A DNA stretch of 64,000 nucleotides, from IMG/VR virus record IMGVR_UViG_3300044641_003190, positions 1 to 64,000 of that record; one strand, 5' to 3'. Below are positions 4,965-12,580 of the stretch, one piece after another; within the stretch, counting starts at the first letter, position 1; each line of letters starts with the position of its first letter. The notes below the pieces were generated by a model. The model did not search any database. It worked only from the letters and a program-made list of their open reading frames with translations, and was not told the DNA's origin. Position numbers and translations under genes: made by a program. Source of the stretch: a virus.

Positions 4965-5216
4965 ATGTCAGAACAAATTAAAAATGCATTAGCTTCATAC
5001 GGACGTTCAGTAATTGGAGCAGCAACAGCTTTATACATGGCTGGTGTAACAGATCCTGCAGATCTATCTAAGGCTTTACTAGCTGCCCTAATCCCAGTTG
5101 CATTACGTGCAATCAATCCAAATGATAAAGCTTTTGGAAGAATGCCAGCAACATCAGATGTTGAGGAAGCTCTTAAGTCTGTTAAAAAGCCTTCAAAGAA
5201 AAAGGCGGCTAAGTAA
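4965..5216 (+). CDS. putative holin, 83 aa
   Basis: Two short hydrophobic segments (about residues 13-28, VIGAATALYMAGV, and 35-49, KALLAALIPVALRAI) are followed by NPNDKAFGRMP and a Lys-rich C-terminal tail (KKPSKKKAAK). Size, two segments, charged tail and position directly before the endolysin fit a holin that opens the membrane for the lysin. The family is common next to actinophage lysins. A GGAAA site lies before the ATG. Confidence 0.65.
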   Translation: MSEQIKNALASYGRSVIGAATALYMAGVTDPADLSKALLAALIPVALRAINPNDKAFGRMPATSDVEEALKSVKKPSKKKAAK

Positions 5217-5218
5217 TA

Positions 5219-6037
5219 GTGTCAGCAAAAGGATCTCTAGAAGCAATTATTGAGGTTGCTAAAAAAGAAATAGGTACCATAGAAGGACCAAAAGATAACG
5301 AAACTAAATATGGAAAATGGAGCGGAGTAAATTTTGCACCATGGTGCCAGTCTTTCGTTTCTTGGTGCGCCTTTACTGCTGGTCTAGATCCTAAGAAGTA
5401 TCCAAAGTCAGCATCTACCGTTGCAGCATCTGATTGGTTTAAGAAAAACAATAGATGGGCAGACGCAAGAAATGATGACCCAACTCCAGGAGACTGGATT
5501 TATTTTGATTTTCCAGAAGATGGAGTAAACAGAATATCTCATGTTGGAATTTGTGTTAAGAATAACGGAGATGGAACCATACAGGTTGTTGAAGGAAATA
5601 CTTCAGGAACAGCAAAGGGTGACCAACGTAATGGTGGTATGTGCGTAGAAAAAACTAGAGCATATGTTAAGAACAATAAAAAGAAACTTCTTAACGCTGT
5701 AGTTGGCTGGGGAAGACCAGTTTATGTAGGAGAAGAAAATTTACCTCTTCTATCTAAAGTTGGATCAACTGATTCGCCATCAGCATCAGCACCAAAACCT
5801 GCTGTAGCAGATAAACCAGTAGTTAAAAAAGAGGCTACAGAGCCATTTAAGCCCATTAAGCTTGGAGATAAGGGTGATCGTGTCAAAAAGCTACAATCAT
5901 TCCTTAAACTAAAGGCTGATGGTGATTTTGGTAATCTAACATTAACATCAGTAAAAGCATTCCAGAAAGCAAATAAGATTGCTGATACTGGTATTGTTGA
6001 TGAAAATACTTGGAAAGCATTAAAAGCTAAAAAGTAA
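5219..6037 (+). CDS. endolysin: CHAP amidase/peptidase plus peptidoglycan-binding domain, 272 aa
   Basis: The CHAP domain (about 5-165) has the catalytic Cys43 in APWCQSFVSWC and His108 in RISHVGIC. An Ala/Pro/Lys-rich linker (about 185-208) leads to a PG_binding_1 repeat (about 211-268: LGDKGDRVKKLQSFLK, DGDFGNLT, VKAFQKANKI). There is no signal peptide, so it needs the holin just upstream. It starts with GTG two bases after the holin stop and is followed by a terminator. Confidence 0.92.
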   Translation: MSAKGSLEAIIEVAKKEIGTIEGPKDNETKYGKWSGVNFAPWCQSFVSWCAFTAGLDPKKYPKSASTVAASDWFKKNNRWADARNDDPTPGDWIYFDFPEDGVNRISHVGICVKNNGDGTIQVVEGNTSGTAKGDQRNGGMCVEKTRAYVKNNKKKLLNAVVGWGRPVYVGEENLPLLSKVGSTDSPSASAPKPAVADKPVVKKEATEPFKPIKLGDKGDRVKKLQSFLKLKADGDFGNLTLTSVKAFQKANKIADTGIVDENTWKALKAKK

Positions 6038-6054
6038 AACATTATAAAAAAAAT

Positions 6055-6084
6055 AACCCCTGGGATAATACCTAGGGGTTTTTT
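6055..6084 (+). terminator. intrinsic terminator after endolysin
   Basis: A 10-bp stem (AACCCCTGGG with CCTAGGGGTT, one G-U pair) with a 6-base loop, followed by six T. Confidence 0.85.
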
Positions 6085-6088
6085 ATTG

Positions 6089-6159
6089 AGCGAGTGACCA
6101 GAATCGAACTGGCACTATCTGCTTGGAAGGCAGAGACACTACCATTATGTAACACTCGC
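6089..6159 (-). tRNA. tRNA-Gly(TCC)
   Basis: The minus strand folds into a cloverleaf: acceptor GCGAGTG pairs with CACTCGC, anticodon stem TCTGC/GCAGA with loop CTTCCAA (anticodon TCC), and T-loop GTTCGATTC. The CCA end is not encoded. It reads GGA, by eye the commonest glycine codon here, especially in the glycine-rich and collagen-like fibre genes. Confidence 0.9.
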
Positions 6160-6172
6160 AGTTTAATTTATA

Positions 6173-6352
6173 TTAGTAGTCTTCGTCTAATGAATCAATT
6201 TCGCCATTTTGGTCAACTTCTTCAAATGTGACATCAAGGACTTCTGTGTTTTCAGCAGATCCAATAAGGTCAAAAGAGTCAACAACGGCTTGAATATTAT
6301 CATATTTGTTTATATCAACCTCTAGGCTAATATTTACAAAATATTTACTCAT
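6173..6352 (-). CDS. hypothetical acidic protein, 59 aa
   Basis: A beta-strand-like start (MSKYFVNISLEVDINKY), a helix and a very acidic tail (DEDY end). The ATG at 6352 is chosen over 6358 because GGAGG lies 6 bases before it but directly abuts the other. It overlaps the end of the upstream gene. Function unknown. Confidence 0.65.
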   Translation of the reverse strand: MSKYFVNISLEVDINKYDNIQAVVDSFDLIGSAENTEVLDVTFEEVDQNGEIDSLDEDY

Positions 6353-6530
6353 TTTCATCCTCCACTAGTGACGGGGCTGGCGTTAGTATCTTTCCTTGCT
6401 CATGAAGATCTCTTATCTCTAAGGCCTCTTCACCTTTTCCTACACCATCCGCTATTATCATAAGCATATCATAAACTCTGGAAAGCTGTATATAAATTCC
6501 TAAAAGTATATTATCGTTTTCTTCAGACAT
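6345..6530 (-). CDS. hypothetical acidic helical protein, 61 aa
   Basis: Mostly one long helix (NILLGIYIQLSRVYDMLMII) with an acidic end. Overlaps its neighbours by 8 bases each side, so it is part of a coupled three-gene unit. Function unknown. Confidence 0.65.
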   Translation of the reverse strand: MSEENDNILLGIYIQLSRVYDMLMIIADGVGKGEEALEIRDLHEQGKILTPAPSLVEDENE

Positions 6531-6735
6531 TTAGTTCTCTTTTCATTGTTTCGTAGGTATGTAGACCAACGTATGTTTTTTCATTGCACTCTAGGCATAT
6601 TAAATAAACACCGTTATCATCAAATCCAGATATAAGCTTAGTTGTACACTCTGCCCCATGACGAAATCCATCTCTATTATCAAGCCACTGCCTGACAACT
6701 CTAATGTCTATAGTTCCAGTTGTTTCTAAGTCCAT
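6523..6735 (-). CDS. hypothetical protein with four cysteine/histidine ligands, 70 aa
   Basis: Contains HGAEC and later CLECNEKTYVGLH, a possible zinc site. The promoter is leaderless: TTGACA (6770-6765), 17 bases, TACAGT (6747-6742), 6 bases, ATG at 6735. First gene of the three-gene leftward unit. Function unknown. Confidence 0.7.
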   Translation of the reverse strand: MDLETTGTIDIRVVRQWLDNRDGFRHGAECTTKLISGFDDNGVYLICLECNEKTYVGLHTYETMKRELNV

Positions 6736-6741
6736 ATATTA

Positions 6742-6770
6742 ACTGTATCATTTTGTCTAAACGGTGTCAA
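6742..6770 (-). promoter_or_regulatory. leaderless promoter for 6735
   Basis: Consensus TTGACA, 17-base spacer, TACAGT, then 6 bases to the ATG. The promoter overlaps the start of the noncoding gap after the transglycosylase gene. Confidence 0.65.
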
Positions 6771-6775
6771 ACAAT

Positions 6776-7396
6776 TTATGCAATAATATCGTACTTTTTG
6801 ATATCTACTTTTGGAAACATTTGTATTAGTTCTGCAGTCTTAGGCGTTATACCCTTCCAGGCTGTCCAGTTTTCTCCACCCCTAGACATTTTAAATGCAA
6901 TCTCTGCGTTGGTTACAGGATTTAACAATTCCTTGTTGCTATTTAGTCCAAACTTTTCAAGTCTGGCTGGTCCTAGATTTCCAATCATGTTTATCTGGAA
7001 TATACCATAGGAACTATCTCCTGTTTTTCTATTACCATTATAGGCAAGGGGGCGACCATTGGACTCTTTTTTAGCCACAGCCCAGGCTTCCTTAAGGTCT
7101 TTTCCTTCAAATCCAACCAAATATAATAATATGGCTAGATCCTCGTCGGAGAGACTCTTTGCAACCTTAAACTCCTCAAGCTTAGACTCTCTAAGCTCTC
7201 TAGTTTTAAGAATTTCTTTTAAATGCTGATATTTACTGTTTTCTACTGAAAACGGTGCTACAGCACTTAAGTTACTTACCCTTTTCAAAGGATTTTTAGT
7301 ATAATTGTCATAGTCAATCTCGGAACCAAGAATGTTGCTTCCTAGTATAACTATCGACAAGTAACTAATTACTTTTATAATTAGGTTTTTACTCAT
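6776..7396 (-). CDS. lytic transglycosylase with N-terminal membrane segment, 206 aa
   Basis: An N-terminal hydrophobic segment (about 5-24) acts as signal or anchor. The SLT/lysozyme-like domain (about 85-190) has the catalytic Glu111 in AVAKKESNG, followed by SSYGIFQINM and NPVTNAEIAFKMS, the usual order of the family. It would cut peptidoglycan glycan strands outside the cell, perhaps at release or for cell-wall entry. Its transcript appears leaderless: TTGACT, 17 bases, TAAACT, 6 bases, ATG. Confidence 0.85.
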   Translation of the reverse strand: MSKNLIIKVISYLSIVILGSNILGSEIDYDNYTKNPLKRVSNLSAVAPFSVENSKYQHLKEILKTRELRESKLEEFKVAKSLSDEDLAILLYLVGFEGKDLKEAWAVAKKESNGRPLAYNGNRKTGDSSYGIFQINMIGNLGPARLEKFGLNSNKELLNPVTNAEIAFKMSRGGENWTAWKGITPKTAELIQMFPKVDIKKYDIIA

Positions 7397-7402
7397 AATA
7401 TT

Positions 7403-7431
7403 AGTTTATCGGCTAAATAGGACCAAGTCAA
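7403..7431 (-). promoter_or_regulatory. leaderless promoter for the transglycosylase
   Basis: Minus strand TTGACT (7431-7426), 17 bases, TAAACT (7408-7403), then 6 bases to the ATG at 7396. Confidence 0.65.
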
Positions 7432-7454
7432 CTATTTTAAAAAAAATATGCCTG

Positions 7455-7463
7455 TGGTAGACT
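7455..7463 (+). promoter_or_regulatory. extended -10 promoter for 7490
   Basis: TGG-TAGACT (TAGACT at 7458-7463) followed by TTA. The same TGRTAGACTTA word occurs at the promoters before 8556 and 54981. The -35 (TTTTAA, 7435-7440) is weak. Confidence 0.45.
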
Positions 7464-7489
7464 TAATATATTCTGAAGCGAAGGGTTAC

Positions 7490-8464
7490 ATGCATATAAG
7501 CTTTTTTACGTCTGAGTCTGGATATAATGCCACTGTTGGCTATGGTCAGGCTGGAAAAGGCGTAATATCATCATTACAGAGCTTGGGACACTTAGTTACA
7601 GCCACAAACCCTAAAGCTGACATTCACCTAAATTTTGTTCAACCAGTATATTATGAGTATATTAGGTCTGATATACATACTATTGGATACACTCCCTGGG
7701 AATCTACTGAGTTGCCAATGTATTGGCTAGAGAATTTTAATAAGTGTGATGAGGTCTGGGCAACTTCCCCAATTGTTGCACAATGGTATTTAGATGCAGG
7801 CGTCAAAAAGCCAGTACGTGTTTATGAGCATGGACTTCACGACATATGGAAGTCTCCCAGGGTTAGAGAAGTAAAAAATAAATTTAGATTTTTGCATATT
7901 GGTGAGCCAGCAGAAAGAAAAGGCGGATCTTTAACAGTAAAGGCATTTATAGAATTATTTGGAGACAATCCAGATGTAGAGTTAACAATTAAGGCACACG
8001 AAGCAAATACAATAAGGCACAAGGACATGTTTGGTAATTTTATTGATATTGCTCAAAGATACCCAAATATAAAAATTGTAAGTAGAGAGATGGAAGACGA
8101 AGAATTACTTCAACTAATGTCCATGCATCATTGTTTAGTATATCCTTCCTGGGGGGAGGGTTTTGGATTTATACCACTACAGGCAATGGCAACAGCAATG
8201 CCAACAATTTGCACAGAGTCTTGGGCTCCGTATAAAGAGTTTATAACTCTAAAGCTTGACTCGACACTAGGAGATTCTCCATGGCCAATGATGCATCCAG
8301 GCAAAATGTACGAGCCAAACATAGAAAATTTAAAGGAATTAATGATGGATGCAATAAACAGTTACAGTAAACACTCTGCAATTGCCCTGAAAAACACAAC
8401 AAAGATTTATGAAAAGTATAATTGGATAGATTTAACTAAAAAAGCTTTTGAACACCTAGTATAA
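7490..8464 (+). CDS. GT-B (GT4-type) glycosyltransferase, 324 aa
   Basis: Rossmann-type halves: the N-terminus MHISFFTSESGYNATVGYGQ, then RFLHIGEPAERKGG (start of the nucleotide-sugar half), and the GT4 acceptor/donor motif YPSWGEGFGFIPLQAMATAM. It transfers a sugar from an activated donor. The ATG at 7490 is chosen over 7448 because AAGGG lies just upstream and the protein starts directly with the first strand. Neighbours are the reductase and the fibre genes. Its target is unknown; virion or lipid carrier are possible. Confidence 0.85.
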   Translation: MHISFFTSESGYNATVGYGQAGKGVISSLQSLGHLVTATNPKADIHLNFVQPVYYEYIRSDIHTIGYTPWESTELPMYWLENFNKCDEVWATSPIVAQWYLDAGVKKPVRVYEHGLHDIWKSPRVREVKNKFRFLHIGEPAERKGGSLTVKAFIELFGDNPDVELTIKAHEANTIRHKDMFGNFIDIAQRYPNIKIVSREMEDEELLQLMSMHHCLVYPSWGEGFGFIPLQAMATAMPTICTESWAPYKEFITLKLDSTLGDSPWPMMHPGKMYEPNIENLKELMMDAINSYSKHSAIALKNTTKIYEKYNWIDLTKKAFEHLV

Positions 8465-8466
8465 AC

Positions 8467-8495
8467 TTGGCACCAAAAAATCTTTGTGATAGACT
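8467..8495 (+). promoter_or_regulatory. promoter for the ribonucleotide reductase
   Basis: TTGGCA (8467-8472), 17 bases, TAGACT (8490-8495) with TGA before it (extended -10). Confidence 0.6.
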
Positions 8496-8555
8496 TAGTA
8501 ACTCAAATAAAAAAACAAAAATCCCATAAGGGGACAAGGAAGAGGTTTCATAAAA

Positions 8556-10478
8556 ATGTCATTACCATCAGCTTACCAAGAGTTTATCGCTCTATCAAGA
8601 TACGCAAGATACATAGATTCTGAAAATCGTAGAGAAACTTGGGGTGAGACTGTTGATAGATATTTTAATTTTATTATCGAGCACTTGTCAAAAAACTATT
8701 CTTACAAGCCAGAAGATAAATTAGTTAATGAATTAAAAAAAGCAGTTTATGGGTTAGACGTAATGCCATCTATGAGATCTGTTATGACTTCTGGAGCCGC
8801 ACTAGATAGAGACCACGTTGCTGGATACAATTGTGCGTTTATGCCAGTAGATAGCCCTAAGACATTTGATGAAGCGATGTATATTCTTATGTGTGGTACA
8901 GGAGTAGGATTCTCTGTTGAATATAAATATATTAATAAGCTTCCATCTGTTCCAGAGTCGCTAGAAAAATCATCAACTGTTATAACTGTTGAGGACTCTA
9001 AAACTGGATGGGCTAAGGCATACAGGGAATTGCTGGCACTACTTTGGTCTGGACAGATACCAACTATTGATATTAGTAAGTTGAGACCAGCAGGAGCAAG
9101 ACTTAAGACAATGGGCGGAAGATCATCTGGACCACAACCACTTGTAAACCTATTTGATTTTACAATTAAAGTTTTTAAAAATGCTGTAGGAAGAAACTTG
9201 AAGCCAATTGAATGCCATGACATTATGTGCAAAATTGGAGAGATTGTTGTTGTTGGTGGAGTAAGGAGATCTGCAATGATTTCTTTATCAAATATTAATG
9301 ATATTGAAATGGCACAGGCAAAGGTTGGAAACTGGTGGGAAAATAATTCACAAAGAGCTCTTTCAAATAACTCCGTTGCGTATTCAAGAAAACCAGAAAT
9401 GGCACAGTTTATTACAGAGTGGAAAAACCTGTACGACTCAAAGTCTGGGGAGCGTGGTATATATAATGTTGCAGCAGCACAAGCACAGGCAGCCAAGTAT
9501 GGAAGAAGAGATCCAGAGATACATTATGGAACTAATCCATGTTCAGAAATCATTCTAAGACCCTATCAATTTTGTAACCTATCAGAGGTAGTTCTTCGTG
9601 AGAACGATACTGTGGAGCAGGTAGAAAATAAAGTAAGATTGGCCACAATCCTAGGAACATGGCAATCAACACTGACTGACTTTAAGTATTTGCGTAAAAT
9701 CTGGAAAGATAATACAGAAGAAGAAAGACTTCTTGGTGTATCTCTAACTGGACAATTCGGACACAAGTTTTTTTCTGGAAAAGAAGGAATAGAAAAACTA
9801 GAAAAAACACTATCATCTCTTAGAGAATATGCAAGAAAGACAAACTCTGCAGAAGCAGAAAAAATTGGAATTCCAGAGTCAGCAGCAATAACTTGCGTAA
9901 AGCCATCTGGAACAGTTTCTCAACTAGTTGGGGTATCTTCTGGAATGCATCCGTGGCACTCTGAATATTATATTAGAACAGTAAGAGCCGACAATAAAGA
10001 TCCACTTACAGAGCTAATGAAGTCATACAACATTCCAAGCGAGCCAGACGTAATGAAGCCAGACTCAACTACAGTATTTTCTTTTCCAGTAAAAGCTCCA
10101 TCAGGAGCTATACTAAGAAACGAATTAACTGCAATAGAACATTTAAATATTTGGTTAGCATATCAAAGAGCTTGGTGTGAACATAAACCATCAATTACAG
10201 TATCCGTACATGAAAATGAGTGGATGGCAGTAGGAGCATGGGTATGGGAGCACTTTGATGAAGTTTCTGGAATATCATTTTTACCATACTCAGACCACAC
10301 CTACAAACAAGCACCGTATCAAGAAGTTAACGAAACAGAGTACCTAGAGCTATTAGCTAAAATGCCTTCAGTTATTAGATGGGAAGACCTATCCTTTTTT
10401 GAAAAAGAAGACATGACCGTTGGATCACAAACTCTAGCCTGCACATCCGACTATTGTGAAATTGTAGACATATCTTGA
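8556..10478 (+). CDS. nrdJ: adenosylcobalamin-dependent class II ribonucleotide reductase, 640 aa
   Basis: Monomeric RTPR type. Cys329 in TNPCSEIIL is the thiyl-radical residue; Cys93 (GYNCAF) and Cys340 (QFCNLSE) are the reducing pair. The 11-residue spacing of Cys329 and Cys340 equals that of Cys408/Cys419 in the Lactobacillus enzyme. The C-terminal Cys629 and Cys634 (CTSDYC) are the shuttle pair, again with matching spacing. It makes deoxynucleotides for replication without oxygen or an iron subunit but needs adenosylcobalamin. Three genes that plausibly supply that cofactor follow. At 640 residues it is shorter than the 739-residue Lactobacillus enzyme. Confidence 0.93.
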   Translation: MSLPSAYQEFIALSRYARYIDSENRRETWGETVDRYFNFIIEHLSKNYSYKPEDKLVNELKKAVYGLDVMPSMRSVMTSGAALDRDHVAGYNCAFMPVDSPKTFDEAMYILMCGTGVGFSVEYKYINKLPSVPESLEKSSTVITVEDSKTGWAKAYRELLALLWSGQIPTIDISKLRPAGARLKTMGGRSSGPQPLVNLFDFTIKVFKNAVGRNLKPIECHDIMCKIGEIVVVGGVRRSAMISLSNINDIEMAQAKVGNWWENNSQRALSNNSVAYSRKPEMAQFITEWKNLYDSKSGERGIYNVAAAQAQAAKYGRRDPEIHYGTNPCSEIILRPYQFCNLSEVVLRENDTVEQVENKVRLATILGTWQSTLTDFKYLRKIWKDNTEEERLLGVSLTGQFGHKFFSGKEGIEKLEKTLSSLREYARKTNSAEAEKIGIPESAAITCVKPSGTVSQLVGVSSGMHPWHSEYYIRTVRADNKDPLTELMKSYNIPSEPDVMKPDSTTVFSFPVKAPSGAILRNELTAIEHLNIWLAYQRAWCEHKPSITVSVHENEWMAVGAWVWEHFDEVSGISFLPYSDHTYKQAPYQEVNETEYLELLAKMPSVIRWEDLSFFEKEDMTVGSQTLACTSDYCEIVDIS

Positions 10479-10493
10479 TCTATTGTGTATAAT
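10465..10493 (+). promoter_or_regulatory. promoter of the cobalamin operon
   Basis: TAGACA (10465-10470), 17 bases, TATAAT (10488-10493), partly inside the end of nrdJ. It gives the three downstream genes their own transcription start. Confidence 0.6.
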
Positions 10494-10519
10494 TAATATA
10501 AATAGAATGGAGAAAAAAA

Positions 10520-10987
10520 ATGAATAAAAAAATAAATAAAAAAATATTAATAGTTTTATCTGTTATTATTATTTCTTTCATTGGGTTTCCAGTGGTAAGT
10601 AAAAATAATTCAAATTGCATAAACCTATATGTTGATTATAGTGTACTGGACAATAAAACAAAACTAACCAAATGCTTAGAGGCCTCAGCCAATACAAATG
10701 CTTTAGATCTATTAAAGGGTGCTAACCTAACAATAGAAGGAACTAAGAAATATGGCGACGCAGTTGTTTGCCGAGTAAACGGATTACCAGATATATCTAT
10801 TGAGTCATGTGAAGATATGCCATCAGGAAAAGCATATTGGGCAATTATAATAAAAGAAAAACAAATTTTACCTTTTCCAACTAAAGAGTGGGGCTGGGGT
10901 CAGCTTGCCATAAATCAACAATATCTAAATCCTGGGGATTCAATAGGTTTAGTGTGGGCTAACAATGGAGAAGTAGTATTCCCATGA
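10520..10987 (+). CDS. secreted DUF4430/transcobalamin C-terminal-like protein, 155 aa
   Basis: A basic start and hydrophobic segment (residues 1-26) form a signal peptide or anchor. The outside part has four cysteines (33, 52, 84, 97), ALDLLKGANLTIEGTKKYGD, VVCRVNGLPD and NPGDSIGLVW. This order resembles the DUF4430/transcobalamin C-terminal-like fold of secreted actinobacterial proteins, some of which sit with cobalamin or ECF uptake genes (from memory). Its place between a B12-dependent reductase and a cobalamin adenosyltransferase suggests that it captures cobalamin or a related corrinoid. The family call is by motif only. Confidence 0.65.
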   Translation: MNKKINKKILIVLSVIIISFIGFPVVSKNNSNCINLYVDYSVLDNKTKLTKCLEASANTNALDLLKGANLTIEGTKKYGDAVVCRVNGLPDISIESCEDMPSGKAYWAIIIKEKQILPFPTKEWGWGQLAINQQYLNPGDSIGLVWANNGEVVFP

Positions 10988-11118
10988 AACTATTAGATAG
11001 ACATGTGGAACAAAAGTCTACTTACAAAGTAATAGTTCAACTTTCTTTAACTTTGATATGCTTATACATAGCAAACTCTAAAACAGTAGACATCTGGCGT
11101 TCTTTGACTGGACACTAA
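10984..11118 (+). CDS. one-helix membrane protein of the cobalamin operon, 44 aa
   Basis: Its ATG overlaps the stop of the gene before (ATGA) and its stop overlaps the next ATG (TAATG), so all three are translated together. A membrane helix spans about residues 15-30 (KVIVQLSLTLICLYIA) after a basic start. It may hold the secreted partner at the membrane or help uptake (inference). No family is recognised. Confidence 0.65.
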   Translation: MKLLDRHVEQKSTYKVIVQLSLTLICLYIANSKTVDIWRSLTGH

Positions 11119-11687
11119 TGGTTAACCTAACTCGTATTTATACAAAAACAGGGGACGACGGAACCACTTCACTTGGAGATATGAGTAGAACTTCTAAAAA
11201 CGATCCAAGACTCGAAGCATTTGCAACAGTTGATGAATCTAATTCATACATAGGGGTTAGTATTCTTCATGTAAAAAATGAAGAAATAAGGTTACTGCTT
11301 TTAAAAATTCAAAACGACTTGTTTGATGTGGGGGCAGACCTGTGTACCCCAGTTGTAGATAATCCAGAAATTAAACCACTAAGGGTTACACAAGATCAGA
11401 TAGAATATCTAGAGTATCAAATAGACAAATATAATAAACACCTAAAACCACTCAGATCATTTGTTTTGCCAAGTGGTTCTTCGTCATCCTCACATTTACA
11501 TGTTGCCAGAACTATTGTTAGAAGGTCAGAAAGGTGTGCCTGGTCAGCCATATCCTCATTTGGTTCTGGGGTCAGCGTGTTAACTGCAAAGTATCTAAAT
11601 CGTTTGTCTGACCTGTTGTTTGTTTTAGCTAGATACGAAAATATAGAATTTGGAGATAATTTGTGGGTTCCTGGAGGTCCAAAGTAG
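11118..11687 (+). CDS. PduO-type cob(I)alamin adenosyltransferase, 189 aa
   Basis: The ATP-binding N-terminus IYTKTGDDGTTSLGD (residues 7-21), VDESNSYIG, then RTIVRRSER (131-139) and NRLSDLLFVLAR (161-172) are the signature blocks of the PduO family. Length matches bacterial PduO domains. It transfers adenosyl from ATP to cob(I)alamin, making the cofactor of the reductase encoded 640 bases upstream. Last gene of the coupled operon. Confidence 0.92.
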   Translation: MVNLTRIYTKTGDDGTTSLGDMSRTSKNDPRLEAFATVDESNSYIGVSILHVKNEEIRLLLLKIQNDLFDVGADLCTPVVDNPEIKPLRVTQDQIEYLEYQIDKYNKHLKPLRSFVLPSGSSSSSHLHVARTIVRRSERCAWSAISSFGSGVSVLTAKYLNRLSDLLFVLARYENIEFGDNLWVPGGPK

Positions 11688-11755
11688 GGTTACTATAAAA
11701 TCAGTCTAGAACTGTTTTTATGATAAAATGGAATTATCTTGGAGGTATATAATTG

Positions 11756-12106
11756 ATGGCAGGAATTAAAAATTGGAAGGTTGATCAAGCCGCTAATTTT
11801 CGTTTTAGCATAGTCTACAAAGACCCAGACGGAGACCCAATAGACCTAACACAATACCAAGTTTATATGGATATAAAATCAGCTCCAGGATCTAAAAAGA
11901 TCCTTGCTTCCTGTGCCATAGGAGACGGAATAGTTGTTACTCCACTTCTCGGAAAAATTGACGTAAACGTTAATGCAGATAAAACAAAAGTTATTGCCTA
12001 TCCAAAATCTGCTTATGATTTAATTATTGTAACTGCAAGCGGTGTCGTAACAAGACTGCTTGAAGGATGGCTAGACGTTTCTAGAGCGGTAACAATAAAT
12101 GACTAA
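11756..12106 (+). CDS. tail or baseplate-associated beta-sandwich protein, 116 aa
   Basis: Reads as one Ig-like beta domain (FRFSIVYKDPDGDPIDLTQY, DIKSAPG, GKIDVNV, SAYDLIIV, LEGWLDVSRAVTI). The pattern is common in phage baseplate/fibre-attachment proteins such as the N-domain of BppU. GGAGG lies 10 bases before the ATG at 11756; a TTG at 11753 is also possible. First gene of the fibre array. Confidence 0.6.
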   Translation: MAGIKNWKVDQAANFRFSIVYKDPDGDPIDLTQYQVYMDIKSAPGSKKILASCAIGDGIVVTPLLGKIDVNVNADKTKVIAYPKSAYDLIIVTASGVVTRLLEGWLDVSRAVTIND

Positions 12107-12554
12107 TTACATAGACAACTCTAATATTATAGATATTACTACCACTGAAAATGAGGTAATAATATCCGATACTGGTCAGCCAGGTCCAAGAGGTAATTCA
12201 ATACTTAATGGAACACAAGTTCCAACTGCTAACTTTCCAGCAAATGCCGTAGAGGGTGATTTTTACCTAAAGGTACCAGAGTACTTATTGTATGGCCCAA
12301 GAACATATGCTGGCAACTGGGGAACCCCAATTGATCTCTTTACCCTACCAGAATCTGTATTTACCTTTACCCAAGAGATTTCAAATACCACTTGGAATAT
12401 ACCATTTTCTCTGCATAAACTGCAGTTTAAACCAAACGTAACCGTAGTGGATAATAATGGATATCAGGTAGAGGGTCACGTCCAGTACCAGAATGATAAT
12501 TCTGTTATAATTAGTTTCGCAGCAGGTTTTTCTGGAAAAGCATACCTGTCGTAA
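12099..12554 (+). CDS. small tail fibre protein, 151 aa
   Basis: Begins with a short beta segment, then GQPGPRGNSILNG (a brief collagen-like turn) and a fibre module with GDFYLKVPEYLLYG. The end is beta-rich, with FKPNVTVVDNNGYQVEGHV, like fibre tips. Its ATG overlaps the stop of the gene before. Confidence 0.65.
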   Translation: MTNYIDNSNIIDITTTENEVIISDTGQPGPRGNSILNGTQVPTANFPANAVEGDFYLKVPEYLLYGPRTYAGNWGTPIDLFTLPESVFTFTQEISNTTWNIPFSLHKLQFKPNVTVVDNNGYQVEGHVQYQNDNSVIISFAAGFSGKAYLS

Positions 12555-12580
12555 TCTTAAATACCTAGGAGTAATAAACA

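Noticed and set aside
7448-7489. Upstream ATG extension of the glycosyltransferase
   Set aside because: It has no ribosome binding site, the promoter -10 lies inside it, and the protein fold starts at the ATG at 7490.
8747-9496. 249-aa open frame on the minus strand inside nrdJ
   Set aside because: It is a shadow of the reductase gene, has no ribosome binding site or family motifs, and the plus frame carries all catalytic residues.
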